From: Burkholderia sp. lig30
GTDB lineage: Bacteria > Pseudomonadota > Gammaproteobacteria > Burkholderiales > Burkholderiaceae
NCBI RefSeq assembly: GCF_000687455.2
Contig: NZ_JGVW01000053.1
Location: 89,588 to 153,587, forward strand
DNA: 64,000 nt
Direction: 5' to 3'
Shown: one piece after another, positions 35,180 through 44,629 of the stretch
Position numbering within the stretch: the first letter of the stretch is position 1
Layout: each line of letters starts with the position of its first letter
The notes under the pieces: generated by a model
The model's database searches: none
What the model was told of the DNA's origin: nothing
The model's input: the letters and a program-made list of their open reading frames with translations, nothing else
Position numbers and translations under genes: made by a program

Positions 35180-35276
35180 CGGTGACCGAGGCACTTCCGG
35201 TGCACCAGGACCGCGTGCATGAGCGACGCAACGCGTCGAGCACTATCGTGCCCCGCTTACGCATCGAAGCGGATGC

Positions 35277-35433
35277 CTATAGCGAGCCAGCAAACCGCCG
35301 TTCCAGAGTCAGGTAGTCGCCAGGCCGCGTAATGGATACATCCGCCGTTCCGCTGGCGGGCGTGTAACGGACGGCATTGTCGACCAAATTCCGCAGAACG
35401 ACCGTAAGCGCAAGGCCGGTCACCGGGGCGAAT
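35277..35433 (-). pseudogene. Remnant of a sensor histidine kinase (ATPase domain fragment)
   Basis: On the minus strand the frame reads LALTVVLRNLVDNAVRYTP, the N-box of a HATPase_c domain, and continues about 24 codons to a TAG. A stop lies directly upstream in frame, and no H-box, G-box or response-regulator gene is nearby. It is probably the relic of a CopS/CusS-type kinase. The 389-base spacer around it (35180-35568) holds no intact gene. Confidence 0.7.
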
Positions 35434-35568
35434 CAATGCTACTGAACGTGGCGAGAAACATGTGTCGCTGTCCACGGAGCCGTCGGCAGCCAGTCATGTC
35501 ACGGAAGTGCAAGACTTGCTCGGCAGAATCCCGAACAAAATCAGAAAGGCAAACGACGGGGCGGGAGC

Positions 35569-36060
35569 GTGACCAGAAAGTATCGGGTGCTGTTTCTCTG
35601 CCGGGAGAATTCAGCACGCAGCATCATCGCCGAGGCACTGCTGCGCGAACTGGCAGGCCATCGGTTTGACGCATTCAGCGCCGGAGCGGAACCGGCAGCG
35701 TGCGTACATTCACTGGCGTTGACGCAACTGCGTCCAGGCATCTCCGCCCTCGACCTGCTCAGTCCGAAAAGCTGGTTCGAATTCACGAGCGAGTGGGCGC
35801 CGCAGATGGACCTGGTCATCGCGATGGACGGTTGCGTAGAGGAATATCCTGCGCCTGTGTTTCCGGGGAGGCCGGCCATTGTCAGGTGGAATTTTGCGGA
35901 CCCGCTCGCGGAGCACATGAATCAGGTCATGCGTGCGCGCTCGTTCGAAAGCGTTTTCTGGCAGATTTTGCAGCGCGTCACTCGCTTCATTGAAGTGCCG
36001 TGGTACGAAGCCGTGCTGGAACCCGCCACGGCGGCCAGGCCATGCTCTTATGAAAACTAG
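35569..36060 (+). CDS. Low-molecular-weight phosphatase/arsenate reductase-like protein
   Basis: A 163-residue protein of the LMW tyrosine phosphatase fold with the active-site loop FLCRENSARSIIAEALL (C-x-x-N-S-x-R-S, the ArsC type). The rest is divergent: the usual DP acid motif is replaced around NFADPLAEHM, and two extra Cys that form the ArsC relay are not in the classical places. It may be an arsenate reductase-like enzyme or a phosphatase. The start is GTG after GGGAGC. It stands alone, without arsR or arsB. Confidence 0.8.
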   Translation: MTRKYRVLFLCRENSARSIIAEALLRELAGHRFDAFSAGAEPAACVHSLALTQLRPGISALDLLSPKSWFEFTSEWAPQMDLVIAMDGCVEEYPAPVFPGRPAIVRWNFADPLAEHMNQVMRARSFESVFWQILQRVTRFIEVPWYEAVLEPATAARPCSYEN

Positions 36061-36080
36061 GTCGTGTACGCCGGCAATGT

Positions 36081-39000
36081 ATGGTGAAGAAGCAAGACAC
36101 TCGCGCCGATAGCCGCCAGACGGTGGGGCAAAGTCAAGATGTCAGGACGGGAGGAGGCATCTTGAGCAGAAAGGTTCTGCGTAGAACCGTCACGTTCGTC
36201 GTGATTGCGGTCATTCTCCTGGCGATTGCGCTGAGCACGTTTCTGACAGTGCGCCAGACGCGCGAGCAGGACAATTCACTGCATACTCTGCAAGCTTCCG
36301 GGCGTTTGAAGCAGGACCTCGACCAGGTCCAGCAGATGATGCTTGATGAACACGGGGCGCTCTACACGCTGATTGGAACCCGTGCCTTCTACAAGCGTAC
36401 GGCTTACATCTTCCCTCTATCGCCGCTCCTCGATCTGACGGGTGACGCACGCGAAGGCTGTCGGCAAAGCGTCGAATGCCGCTCCCGGCTCGACGACCTC
36501 GACCGGACGATTCGGACGCTGGCGACGCATAGCAATGCGTTGGCGATGCGGGCGACCTTGCATCCCGGGAGTGTCAGGCTGAGCGACCCTGCATTGAGTA
36601 CCATTGACGCCTACTTCTACAGCGCGCTTGAAGAGGTCGTTGACGCCAGGATGGCGGCCGACGCCACCATTGGCGCCACTGTCGGCAAGTCCTCCTCGGA
36701 TGCGAAATGGGTCACGGATGCCGTACTGGCCTGCGGTGCGACGGCGTCGATTCTGCTGCTCGCACTGATTCGCTGGAACGCGCTCATCTCGCGCAAATTA
36801 AGAACGGCCCTGCATGCGGCCGACACGGCTCGGGCGAAGTACCAGCGGTTCTTTGACGAACATCCATTGCCTATCTGGATATTTGACGATGCCTCTCTGC
36901 GCATCGTTGCCGTCAATGGTGCGGCAGTACGTGCATTCGGCTATTCAGATTCCGAGTTGTTGAACATGTCGATGCAGGATGTGTGTCCGGCAGAGGAATT
37001 TGTACGCCTGACAGACGCTCGCGCATCGAAACCCGAGGCAGTCTACGGCGAAACGCAGTCAATCGGCGTATGGATGTATCAGACGAAAGCGGGGGAACGT
37101 CGTTCGATGGACGTTCATTACCTGAACGTGGAATTCGAAGGCTCCCCGTCCACCATGGCTGTCATGGTGGATGTCACCACCGAGACGATGGCGACGGCAG
37201 AGTTGTTCAAGTCGAAGCAAACCCTCGAGTATGTACTCGACCATATTCCGCAGGGCATTGCATGGAAAGACGCCGACCATCGCTACGCTGGCGGCAATGA
37301 GATTTATGCGCGCGATGCGGGGCTGCCGTCCCGAAGTGCCCTGATTGGTCTGACCGATTGGGCGTTGCACTGGGGCGACGACCCGCAGGAGGTCCTGGAT
37401 GAAGATGCGCGCGTGATGCGGGGCGAAGTGACCAAAAAGCACTTTGAGCGTGCGGCGGTTGCCGTCGATGGCTCGGAAGTCTGGCTTTCGGAAACCAAGT
37501 TGCCGCTGAAAGACCAGAGCGGTGCCGTCACTGGCGTACTTATCGCGTACGAAAACATCACGGCCCGACGCGATGCCGAGTTGGCTCTGCGCCTGCAAGC
37601 CAGGGCGATAGACGCAAGCATCAACGGAATCATCATCGCAGAACGGCAGAATGACCGTCATGTCGTGACGTTCGCGAACCAGGCCTTCGAACGCATCACC
37701 GGCTATTCGCCGTCAGATGTAGCCGGTGCCGACTGCAATACGCTCTTTGGGGGGGCAGGTGAGGCGCAGACGTGGGAGCACGTGCGCCAGGCCATGGACA
37801 GCAACACCGAAGCGAACGTCACGCTGTTCTGCACACGCAAAAGCGGCGAACGATTTTGGGTCAATGTCCTCGGCGCCCCAGTGCGCGACGAGAGTGGCGC
37901 GGTCACTCACCATGTCTGTGTCATGAGCGACGTCACGGCATTGGTCGAATATCAGACTCGCCTGCAGCATCAGGCGCGGTACGACGCATTGACTGACCTG
38001 CCAAACCGCACTCACCTCGACGAGCGCCTGACGGAGATGATTCGGCGTGCGGCCGGGAGCGATGGCCAGGTATCAGTGCTCTTTCTCGACCTCGACCGCT
38101 TCAAGGAGGTCAATGATTCGCTCGGCCACCGCGTAGGCGACGCGCTTCTGGTGTGCGTCGCGAAACGCTTGCAGCGACTGGTGCGCGCCGGCGACCTGGT
38201 CGCGCGTTACGGCGGAGACGAGTTCCTCATCGTTGTCGAGCCGTTGACGGACGGACAGTTGATACCGATGCTTGACAGACTGATTGCCGAGATGGCCGAG
38301 CCATTTCATGTCGAGGAGCAGGAGCTGTATATCGAAGCCAGTATTGGCATCAGCACTTATCCGCACGACGGGGAAGATGCCGACACATTGATACGAAACG
38401 CGGATGCGGCAATGTACCTGGCGAAGGCGAATGGACGAAACGGCTACCAGTTCTACCGACCGGAGTTGCATCGTGCAGCCGCCGAGAAATTGCAGCTTTC
38501 GACCCGGCTGAGACAAACGGTCAAGGCCCAGGGCTTGCGGGTAGCCTATCAGCCCCAGATTGACATGATGACCGGGCGTGTCGTGGGTGTCGAGGCCTTG
38601 CTGCGTTGGCATGACGCGGAGCTTGGCAACGTATCGCCTGCCGTATTCATCCCTGTCGCCGAAGAAACGGGAATGATTCGGGACATCGGTGAATGGGTGC
38701 TGCGCACGGCGTGCCTGCAGGCTGGGCAATGGCGCGACGCCGGCCAGGCGCCAATCCGGGTGTCGGTCAATGTTTCGCCGCTTCAACTGGAGCACTCCGA
38801 CCTGTTGAACATCGTGCGCTCCGCGCTGGACGACGCCGGCTGGCCGGCGGACATGCTTGAACTCGAAGTGACGGAAGGCGCACTCATGCGCAATGCCGAG
38901 GCGGTAGCGCGGGTGTTGCGCGACTTGCGCGAGCTTGGCGTGAAAATCGCGATTGATGACTTCGGTACCGGCTACTCAAGCTTGAGCTACCTGAAACGCT

Positions 39001-39296
39001 TCAGTATCGACCGTGTCAAGATTGACCGGGCGTTCGTCCAGGAAATCGGCCGCGACACCGGTTACGAAGCGCTGACGGTTGCCGTCATCGCAATCGCCAA
39101 CGCGTTGAAATTCGATGTGGTCGCAGAAGGCGTGGAGCTCGATATTCATCGGCGCTTTCTCATCGAGCACGGCTGCGTCGAAGGCCAGGGTTTCCTGTAC
39201 AGCGCAGCGGTCTCCGAAGACGCAATTGCGAACATGCTTCGACCCATGTTGCCCGGTTCAACTGACGCGCCGGTACCTGTTGACGCAGGCTCCTAA
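36081..39296 (+). CDS. Membrane GGDEF-EAL protein with PAS domains
   Basis: A 1,071-residue c-di-GMP enzyme. A membrane helix (residues about 33-53), a periplasmic CHASE-like region and a second helix (about 210-228) come first. Three PAS-type domains follow (about 245-365, 375-490, 500-620). The GGDEF domain (about 635-800) has the intact RYGGDEF site and an I-site (RAGD five residues earlier). The EAL domain (about 815-1060) has VEALLRW, DDFGTGYSSLSYLKRF and KIDRAFV. Both catalytic sites look intact. It probably tunes c-di-GMP in response to redox or a ligand. The ribosome-binding site is weak. Confidence 0.95.
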   Translation: MVKKQDTRADSRQTVGQSQDVRTGGGILSRKVLRRTVTFVVIAVILLAIALSTFLTVRQTREQDNSLHTLQASGRLKQDLDQVQQMMLDEHGALYTLIGTRAFYKRTAYIFPLSPLLDLTGDAREGCRQSVECRSRLDDLDRTIRTLATHSNALAMRATLHPGSVRLSDPALSTIDAYFYSALEEVVDARMAADATIGATVGKSSSDAKWVTDAVLACGATASILLLALIRWNALISRKLRTALHAADTARAKYQRFFDEHPLPIWIFDDASLRIVAVNGAAVRAFGYSDSELLNMSMQDVCPAEEFVRLTDARASKPEAVYGETQSIGVWMYQTKAGERRSMDVHYLNVEFEGSPSTMAVMVDVTTETMATAELFKSKQTLEYVLDHIPQGIAWKDADHRYAGGNEIYARDAGLPSRSALIGLTDWALHWGDDPQEVLDEDARVMRGEVTKKHFERAAVAVDGSEVWLSETKLPLKDQSGAVTGVLIAYENITARRDAELALRLQARAIDASINGIIIAERQNDRHVVTFANQAFERITGYSPSDVAGADCNTLFGGAGEAQTWEHVRQAMDSNTEANVTLFCTRKSGERFWVNVLGAPVRDESGAVTHHVCVMSDVTALVEYQTRLQHQARYDALTDLPNRTHLDERLTEMIRRAAGSDGQVSVLFLDLDRFKEVNDSLGHRVGDALLVCVAKRLQRLVRAGDLVARYGGDEFLIVVEPLTDGQLIPMLDRLIAEMAEPFHVEEQELYIEASIGISTYPHDGEDADTLIRNADAAMYLAKANGRNGYQFYRPELHRAAAEKLQLSTRLRQTVKAQGLRVAYQPQIDMMTGRVVGVEALLRWHDAELGNVSPAVFIPVAEETGMIRDIGEWVLRTACLQAGQWRDAGQAPIRVSVNVSPLQLEHSDLLNIVRSALDDAGWPADMLELEVTEGALMRNAEAVARVLRDLRELGVKIAIDDFGTGYSSLSYLKRFSIDRVKIDRAFVQEIGRDTGYEALTVAVIAIANALKFDVVAEGVELDIHRRFLIEHGCVEGQGFLYSAAVSEDAIANMLRPMLPGSTDAPVPVDAGS

Positions 39297-39355
39297 GCAA
39301 GACTTCGTCACACTCTACCGAGCGCCGGCCTCGAGATCTTCTGCGGAGTGTTGCG

Positions 39356-39625
39356 ATGAACCTGCCATCCGTCAGCCCGACGGAGCTGGAATCGAACGAA
39401 AATTCCCGTTGACATCCGCTCCCCGACAATCAGCTTTCCAGTATGGAGACGCCCTGCATATCCGTTGACGAGGCGTTTCCGTTATTGGCCACAGCGACCA
39501 CCTGGGCGGTCGTGCGGCGAGTTGGCCGAGTCGATTCGCACGCCCACCCCGAGGGGTTTCATCAGCGGCATGTCGCGCTATGCCAACTGCGGGCGCTCTG
39601 GCGGGACGACGCCCCCTCCCTTCCC
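39356..39625 (+). pseudogene. Truncated, degenerate duplicate of the CHAD gene
   Basis: The segment aligns by eye with the first 260 bases of the intact CHAD gene 870 bases downstream. Shared stretches include CTGCCATCCG, CATATCCGTTGACGAGGCGT and the frame around VRR. An early in-frame TGA at codon 19 (after SNENSR) and the loss of the remaining three quarters make it non-functional. Confidence 0.75.
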
Positions 39626-39733
39626 AGGCGCTTCAGACCGCCGGCATCCTCAACAGCCGAAACTGCATTAAGTGCCACACCAATTGCGAGCGCACATATA
39701 GAATGTGTCAATTTGGTGACGCCATAACATCTG

Positions 39734-39982
39734 ATGCACTGCAAAGCATGCGAAGAATTTCTTCAATCCTGGCCGAATGGCAATGCTCATCCGGCTTTGA
39801 TTCAGGACGGCCGGCCCCGGAAGCATCGCCCAATGTTCAGGGCACGCGTGAAGGTCGCCTTCCATCGATGCTCCGTGTGCGACACGTGGTGGCTTCTGGA
39901 AGAGAATCCGAATAGCACGGCCGACAGTGGCTGGAGCCTGGTTGGGAAAAACAGAAGCATTCTTCGCCCCCCAAACAGTTAA
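39734..39982 (+). CDS. Small hypothetical protein with two CxxC pairs
   Basis: An 82-residue frame with CKAC at the N-terminus and CSVC near residue 47, followed by DTWWLLEEN. It resembles a small zinc-ribbon protein. No ribosome-binding site is evident and I do not recognise the family. It lies between the CHAD duplicate and the CHAD gene. Confidence 0.45.
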   Translation: MHCKACEEFLQSWPNGNAHPALIQDGRPRKHRPMFRARVKVAFHRCSVCDTWWLLEENPNSTADSGWSLVGKNRSILRPPNS

Positions 39983-40138
39983 GTACACACCGTTGGCGCT
40001 ATTCCGCGAGCCAACGAACACAGTCATCCCAAAAAGTCACGCAGTGGCGGCAATACGCTCGAATTCAGTCTTTGAGGGTGAACTGGCATCCCGCGTGCCC
40101 CGGGCGCATCCGGTTCGTTGACCGGGTAAAAAGGGGCG

Positions 40139-40154
40139 CTTGACGCTCGTCAAG
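40139..40154. promoter_or_regulatory. Inverted repeat upstream of the CHAD gene
   Basis: CTTGACG-CT-CGTCAAG, a perfect 7-bp inverted repeat 70 bases before the CHAD start codon. It could be an operator. No regulator is obvious. Confidence 0.35.
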
Positions 40155-40224
40155 TGCCGGTGGGCTTTCTCATTGGATGCTGTTCCGCGTTTCTCACTCT
40201 TTCCAGTTGCTGGAAGGTCATGCG

Positions 40225-41145
40225 ATGAATCTGCCATCCGCCGGTCCGGCAGGGCCGGAATCGAACGACACGTCCTGCCGACGTTCGTCTTCCATCCGCC
40301 AGATTTCAGGCCTGGAGAAGCCGGGCATATCCGTTGACGAGGCGTTTCTGCTGTTGGCCACCGCGGGTGCCCACGAGGCCGTGCGGCGAGCGGACCAGGT
40401 CGATGCGCACGCCAGCCCGGAGGTATTTCACAAGCTGCGTGTCGCACTGCGACGGTTGCGGTCGCTCTGGTGGGCCTACCGGCCCCTGCTCGACGAGGCC
40501 GATGCCGAGCGTTGGCGAAACCAGTTCAAAGTGCTTGCCGCCGCCGCCGGCAAAACGCGCGACTGGGATATCGTGCGCGAACTGCTCGTCGCATACGAAT
40601 CGGCCCGGCACCCGCGCACTTCGTTGCTGGCGTGTGTGGACGACTGTCGTCGCGACGCGGTTTCGTTCAGTTTTCGCACCATCCAGGAAGCCGGCCTCAA
40701 CGGAGTACTGGAACGCGCGATGGACAGCGCCAACGGTCAGCTGGCTTCTGCCGCCTCGAAACCGCCGTTGGCGGAATTCGCCAAGGATCGGGTGAAATTG
40801 GCTGAAAAGGCACTGGAAAGGCGTATAAAACATGCCACGTTGCATGAAGTGTCCGGCTACGCTGCGCTTCACGACGTCCGGATTGCGGGAAAGAAGTTGC
40901 GGTACTTGCTCGAATTTTTCTCGCCCGTCCTCGGTGTCAGCCATCAAGCGACGATTGAGCGATTAAAGGATGCCCAGGACGAACTGGGCGCGCTGAACGA
41001 CATCGTCGCCAGCGAAGCGTTGCTTCGTGAATGCACATCCCGATTCGGCCAGCCCGATGCCGTCGACGACGCGATTGCCTACTTGCAAGACCAGAAGAAG
41101 CGCCGCATTCACCGGGCCTACGAGATGCTGCGGGCGGCCCGATAG
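40225..41145 (+). CDS. CHAD-domain protein
   Basis: A 306-residue alpha-helical CHAD protein with the conserved His/Arg/Lys patches FHKLRVALRRLRSLWW and LHDVRIAGKKLRYLLEFF. CHAD domains bind inorganic polyphosphate through these basic residues and can associate with polyphosphate granules. No CYTH domain is fused to it. The ATG after GGAAGG was preferred to one 16 codons upstream; the decayed duplicate keeps this same start. Its neighbours do not include ppk or ppx. Confidence 0.9.
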   Translation: MNLPSAGPAGPESNDTSCRRSSSIRQISGLEKPGISVDEAFLLLATAGAHEAVRRADQVDAHASPEVFHKLRVALRRLRSLWWAYRPLLDEADAERWRNQFKVLAAAAGKTRDWDIVRELLVAYESARHPRTSLLACVDDCRRDAVSFSFRTIQEAGLNGVLERAMDSANGQLASAASKPPLAEFAKDRVKLAEKALERRIKHATLHEVSGYAALHDVRIAGKKLRYLLEFFSPVLGVSHQATIERLKDAQDELGALNDIVASEALLRECTSRFGQPDAVDDAIAYLQDQKKRRIHRAYEMLRAAR

Positions 41146-41249
41146 TCCGGTGATGGGTCCATGCCGGGGGGTGCCGAGATAACCTGGAAGCCCTTCGGTC
41201 GCGCCCTGACACCACGCCAGCATTCGGGTGGGCGCGTCAAGGCGCGCCA

Positions 41250-41593
41250 TCAAGCGCGCGGGTCGTCTGCCGGCGTATCGAGGTCGGCATGGCCTGCTAC
41301 ACGATGCGGCACCGGTGTCGCGGCACCGTTCGGGATTGCGTGCACGGTCGCCGTGCTCGTATTTGCGGGGCGCAACAGCGCGTCCCATGCCGTCATGGTG
41401 ATTTGACCGCCTGCCGCGGTCGCTTCTCTCAACCTGTCGATGAAATCGAGCGCGTCGAATTGGTGTTGCGCAAGCAGCGCCTCTCCGGCGGCAATGAATT
41501 TGACGTGCGTTCCCCAAATCAAATCGCGAACATCGGACCAATAGGACTGGATCTCGTCAATGGTGTGCAGTGACTCTTCGCGACATCGCTCAT
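41250..41593 (-). pseudogene. Frameshifted small gene of unknown function
   Basis: An ATG after GGAGC begins MSDVAKS in one frame. The next frame continues as HTIDEIQSYWSDVRDL and WGTHVKFIAAGEALLAQHQF without a start. A one-base deletion near 41573 would join them into a protein of about 115 residues. The helical, Ala/Gln-rich pattern recalls phasin-type proteins, but this is not a firm assignment. The flanking spacer 41594-41912 contains only a terminator. Confidence 0.5.
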
Positions 41594-41864
41594 GGCTTGC
41601 TCCGGTGCAGTCGGTGGTGGATGCATCAAGCTACCGGCCTTGAGCGAGTCGGATCTCGAGGGCTGTCCGGGCACATGCAGGGCTTTATCGAGATCGATGG
41701 CGTCCACAATCCGGCGGGCATTGCCAGGGCCAATTGCGGGATTTCCCCATAGCTGACCGACTGGACGGAATGTCGGATATTTGGAGGAGAAACGGGTTTA
41801 CCTGCTTAACGGCACGGCGACAAGGGGCTAGACTTTTACTTACACGTCCTCGTTTTTGACATTT

Positions 41865-41890
41865 GGCCCGCCGAGCGCGGGCCTTTTCTT
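41865..41890 (+). terminator. Rho-independent terminator
   Basis: GGCCCGC-CGAGC-GCGGGCC followed by TTTTCTT on the plus strand. It is well formed but lies about 720 bases beyond the CHAD gene and faces the 3' end of the chromate operon. Confidence 0.75.
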
Positions 41891-41912
41891 GCCTGCCATG
41901 CGCCGCAATGAA

Positions 41913-42365
41913 CTACATCTGTGGCGGCCAGTTGTGAGTCTCACTCTGACAGCTCTCGCACCATGCGTAGAGCGCGTCGTACATCACCATTCCGTGCCGG
42001 AGCATGTCGTGGTCGTCCGGGAAAGTCCTGGAGAGGCCTAGCGAAATGGCATACAAGCCGGCCGACTGGGGTGTGAGTTCCAGTCGGGACGTATCCGCTC
42101 CGCGCACAATGGCGGCAAGCTGCTGAAGCGGTGGCGCATCCAGTTTGTACTTCGTCAGGAACGCATCGAAACTGCACAGCTCGCCAACGTGCGAGAGTTC
42201 GACGCCAGGAATGTCGTAAGGCAATGCGCCCTCGGTTTCTGCCACCGCGAGCACGTCTTTCGGCGGTACAAAGAGGAATTCCGGCGCCTTGTCGATGAAG
42301 CGTGCGATGAGCCAAGGACACGCAATCCGGTCAATCTTGGGCCGTTCGCGGGTTACCCATTTCAT
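41913..42365 (-). CDS. Small ChrB-domain chromate resistance protein
   Basis: A 150-residue protein matching the C-terminal domain of ChrB. RPKIDRIACPWLIARFIDKA and SHVGELCSFDAFLTKYKL align with RQRIWVDRVASAWLVRRFID and THVGDRVTFDVLMESFGL in the full ChrB encoded upstream. Such stand-alone domains are frequent third members of chr operons; their role in chromate resistance is not defined. The start was set at the ATG five bases after GGAGG. Confidence 0.88.
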   Translation of the reverse strand: MKWVTRERPKIDRIACPWLIARFIDKAPEFLFVPPKDVLAVAETEGALPYDIPGVELSHVGELCSFDAFLTKYKLDAPPLQQLAAIVRGADTSRLELTPQSAGLYAISLGLSRTFPDDHDMLRHGMVMYDALYAWCESCQSETHNWPPQM

Positions 42366-42440
42366 ATCAGCCTCCAGCAAGACAACGCACTTGCGGTTCG
42401 CCATGCCGTGTATCAGGCGGCGTTTCGTTCCATCGGCTGG

Positions 42441-43619
42441 CTAGCGCAGGTGCATGAGCGGAAACACCACCAGCCCGAATGCGGCTGCGGCGAGGACAAT
42501 GACGGGTTCCTGCAGCTTCTTGAAGCGCCAGAGCAGCAGCACCGTGACGAGCATCACGGCTGCCGTCGGGAGGTCGACGATGGAGCGCTTCGCGATCACC
42601 AGCACCGAGCCGGAGATGGCGCCGACAGCCGCAGCGGTAATGCCGTCGACGAACGCCTTGACCGCCGGGAGATGGCCGTATTTCTTGAAATACGGCGCTG
42701 GCAGAACGGTGAAAAGATAACAAGGCAGGAAGGTGCCGAGCGCGGCGACGCATGCGCCGGCCAGGCCCGCGACCAGATAGCCGATGAATCCCACCGTGAT
42801 GACGACCGGACCGGGCGTGATCATGGCAACGGCCACCGCATCGACGAACTGGCGCTCGGTCAGCCAGTGGTGTTCGGTCACGACGCCGCCGTACAGGAAC
42901 GGCACGATCGCCAGCCCCGAGCCGAACACGAAGGCGCCCGCCTTGGTGAAGAACGCGCCTATCTGCATCAGCAGCGGCAAGTCGAGGCCGCTTGCGACGC
43001 CACTCGTGGCCGGAAGATAGCCAAGCGCGATGCCGTTGAGCGTGCCTTTGTGAAGCCATTTCGGCGGCGCCCGGAGAAACCAGCTGACCATTCCGGCGGC
43101 GATGAACAGCCACGCAATCTCGGATTCGGTGACGAACGTCACGACCAGCAGCGTCAGGTAGATCGCCCATAGCAACTTGTCCGCGCCGACCGTTTTTCGG
43201 GTGAGCTTACAGGCGCTTATCGCGATGATGCCGACGACCGACGCCCCCACGCCGTAGAAGACCGCTTGCATCCACGAAAGGCCGCCGAAGTGCGCGTACG
43301 CCCACCCCAGCGCAAGCACCATCAGGAACGACGGCAGCACGAACGCGATGCCGACGAGGGTGGCCCCCAGAACCCGGAAATGCACGAACCCGAGATAGAT
43401 GGCGAGCTGCGCGGCCATCGGACCCGGCGCGAGCTGGGCGAGCGTGAGGCCCTCCTTGTAGTCGGCTTCGGTAATCCAGCCCCGGCGCTCGACGAGGTCG
43501 CGCCGCATGTAGCCGGCCAGCGCGACCGGTCCGCCAAAGCCGAACGTGCCGAGACGCAGCATGTAGGCCACCAGCTGGACCAGCGTGTAGCGGGGGACGG
43601 CCTGCGTGGCAGCAGTCAT
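42441..43619 (-). CDS. chrA: Chromate efflux transporter ChrA
   Basis: A 392-residue long-chain CHR transporter made of two homologous halves. Both carry the family signature: LRLGTFGFGGPVALAGYM with LTLAQLAPGPMAAQLAIYLG in the first half, and KAGAFVFGSGLAIVPFLYGG with VAVAMITPGPVVITVGFIGY in the second. It should expel chromate from the cytoplasm. It overlaps chrB by four bases, so the regulator and pump are coupled. Confidence 0.96.
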   Translation of the reverse strand: MTAATQAVPRYTLVQLVAYMLRLGTFGFGGPVALAGYMRRDLVERRGWITEADYKEGLTLAQLAPGPMAAQLAIYLGFVHFRVLGATLVGIAFVLPSFLMVLALGWAYAHFGGLSWMQAVFYGVGASVVGIIAISACKLTRKTVGADKLLWAIYLTLLVVTFVTESEIAWLFIAAGMVSWFLRAPPKWLHKGTLNGIALGYLPATSGVASGLDLPLLMQIGAFFTKAGAFVFGSGLAIVPFLYGGVVTEHHWLTERQFVDAVAVAMITPGPVVITVGFIGYLVAGLAGACVAALGTFLPCYLFTVLPAPYFKKYGHLPAVKAFVDGITAAAVGAISGSVLVIAKRSIVDLPTAAVMLVTVLLLWRFKKLQEPVIVLAAAAFGLVVFPLMHLR

Positions 43620-44593
43620 GGGCTTGCCCCCGGCCGGGCCTTGTCGCTTGCGGCGAAATGCGCGAGCAGCGAATCGAGCACGACGCTCATTTCGGCCAGC
43701 ATCTCGTCATCGCTCAATCCGCGCTGCCTTGCGCCGGTCATGACCGCCTCGAACCCGACTGCTTCGGGAATGGCCGGCCCGCCGACATCCAGCGCATGAA
43801 CCATCTTCCCCAGCCGGGCCAGGCCGGGCTCGTCCGCGAGACCAAAGCTTTCCATCAACACGTCGAACGTCACGCGGTCGCCGACGTGCGTGAACGTCGC
43901 CCCGTCGAAATCGAAACCCAGCGCGTCGCGCGGGCACTCGCCCGGCGACGCGAGCCACAGAAAGCGCGGCGCGGCATCGATGAAGCGCCGGACGAGCCAC
44001 GCGCTTGCCACACGGTCGACCCAGATCCGCTGACGCGTCGCCCAGGTTCGCCGCTGGTAATCGTCGCGCCGCAGCGCGCGAATCGCGCCTTCGGCCGAAT
44101 GTGGCTCGCCAGGGGACAGCACGGTGTCCGCCAGCGCGACAAAGTCCTGCCAGGCGGCCTCGGCCTGAGTACCTGTCTCGCCCGGAAAGAAGTCGATGGC
44201 GACGATGGCCTCGTAGTCTTTCCGTGCTCGCCGGAGCAGACGCTCGACCTCCGCCGGCGACAACGCCGACAAGGTCTTGCGAACGTCGGCGAGCCCCCGC
44301 ATGAACGCACGGTATTCGTCACCCCGGTCGAAATGAGCCTCAAACAGGCGCCGCTGGTCGTCGTCCCGGTTGCGGACGTCGACAAGATGCGCGGTACCGC
44401 CGGCATCGTCGATGCCACGCGCGAGGTCGAGCAGGTCCGTTTCCGCGGCGGCGCCTGCGGGAAGCAGGTAGGCACCGTCCCGCAAGACCGCACAGCCTCG
44501 GGCCTTCAGCGCTCGCCAGAACCGCATCCGCGCCGTGGCATTGTCGGTCGGGAATGTCAGAACCAGGAGAAGCCAGTCGTTGCGAGAGTTCAT
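43616..44593 (-). CDS. chrB: Chromate-responsive regulator ChrB
   Basis: A 325-residue ChrB with an N-terminal winged-helix region (LLLVLTFPTDNATARMRFWR, GCAVLRDGAYLLP) and the C-terminal chromate-resistance domain (WVDRVASAWLVRRFIDAAPR). In other species ChrB represses and senses chromate for chrA. The ATG was chosen over a GTG six codons upstream; a possible promoter ends seven bases before this ATG, which would make the mRNA leaderless. Confidence 0.93.
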   Translation of the reverse strand: MNSRNDWLLLVLTFPTDNATARMRFWRALKARGCAVLRDGAYLLPAGAAAETDLLDLARGIDDAGGTAHLVDVRNRDDDQRRLFEAHFDRGDEYRAFMRGLADVRKTLSALSPAEVERLLRRARKDYEAIVAIDFFPGETGTQAEAAWQDFVALADTVLSPGEPHSAEGAIRALRRDDYQRRTWATRQRIWVDRVASAWLVRRFIDAAPRFLWLASPGECPRDALGFDFDGATFTHVGDRVTFDVLMESFGLADEPGLARLGKMVHALDVGGPAIPEAVGFEAVMTGARQRGLSDDEMLAEMSVVLDSLLAHFAASDKARPGASP

Positions 44594-44600
44594 GTAACTT

Positions 44601-44629
44601 ACTCTACTCACACGCAGACTACGCTACAA
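44601..44629 (-). promoter_or_regulatory. Possible leaderless promoter of the chr operon
   Basis: On the minus strand TTGTAG and TAGAGT are separated by 17 bases, and the latter ends seven bases before the chrB ATG. Matches to consensus are modest (3 and 4 of 6). There is no Shine-Dalgarno, which agrees with a leaderless mRNA. Confidence 0.4.
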
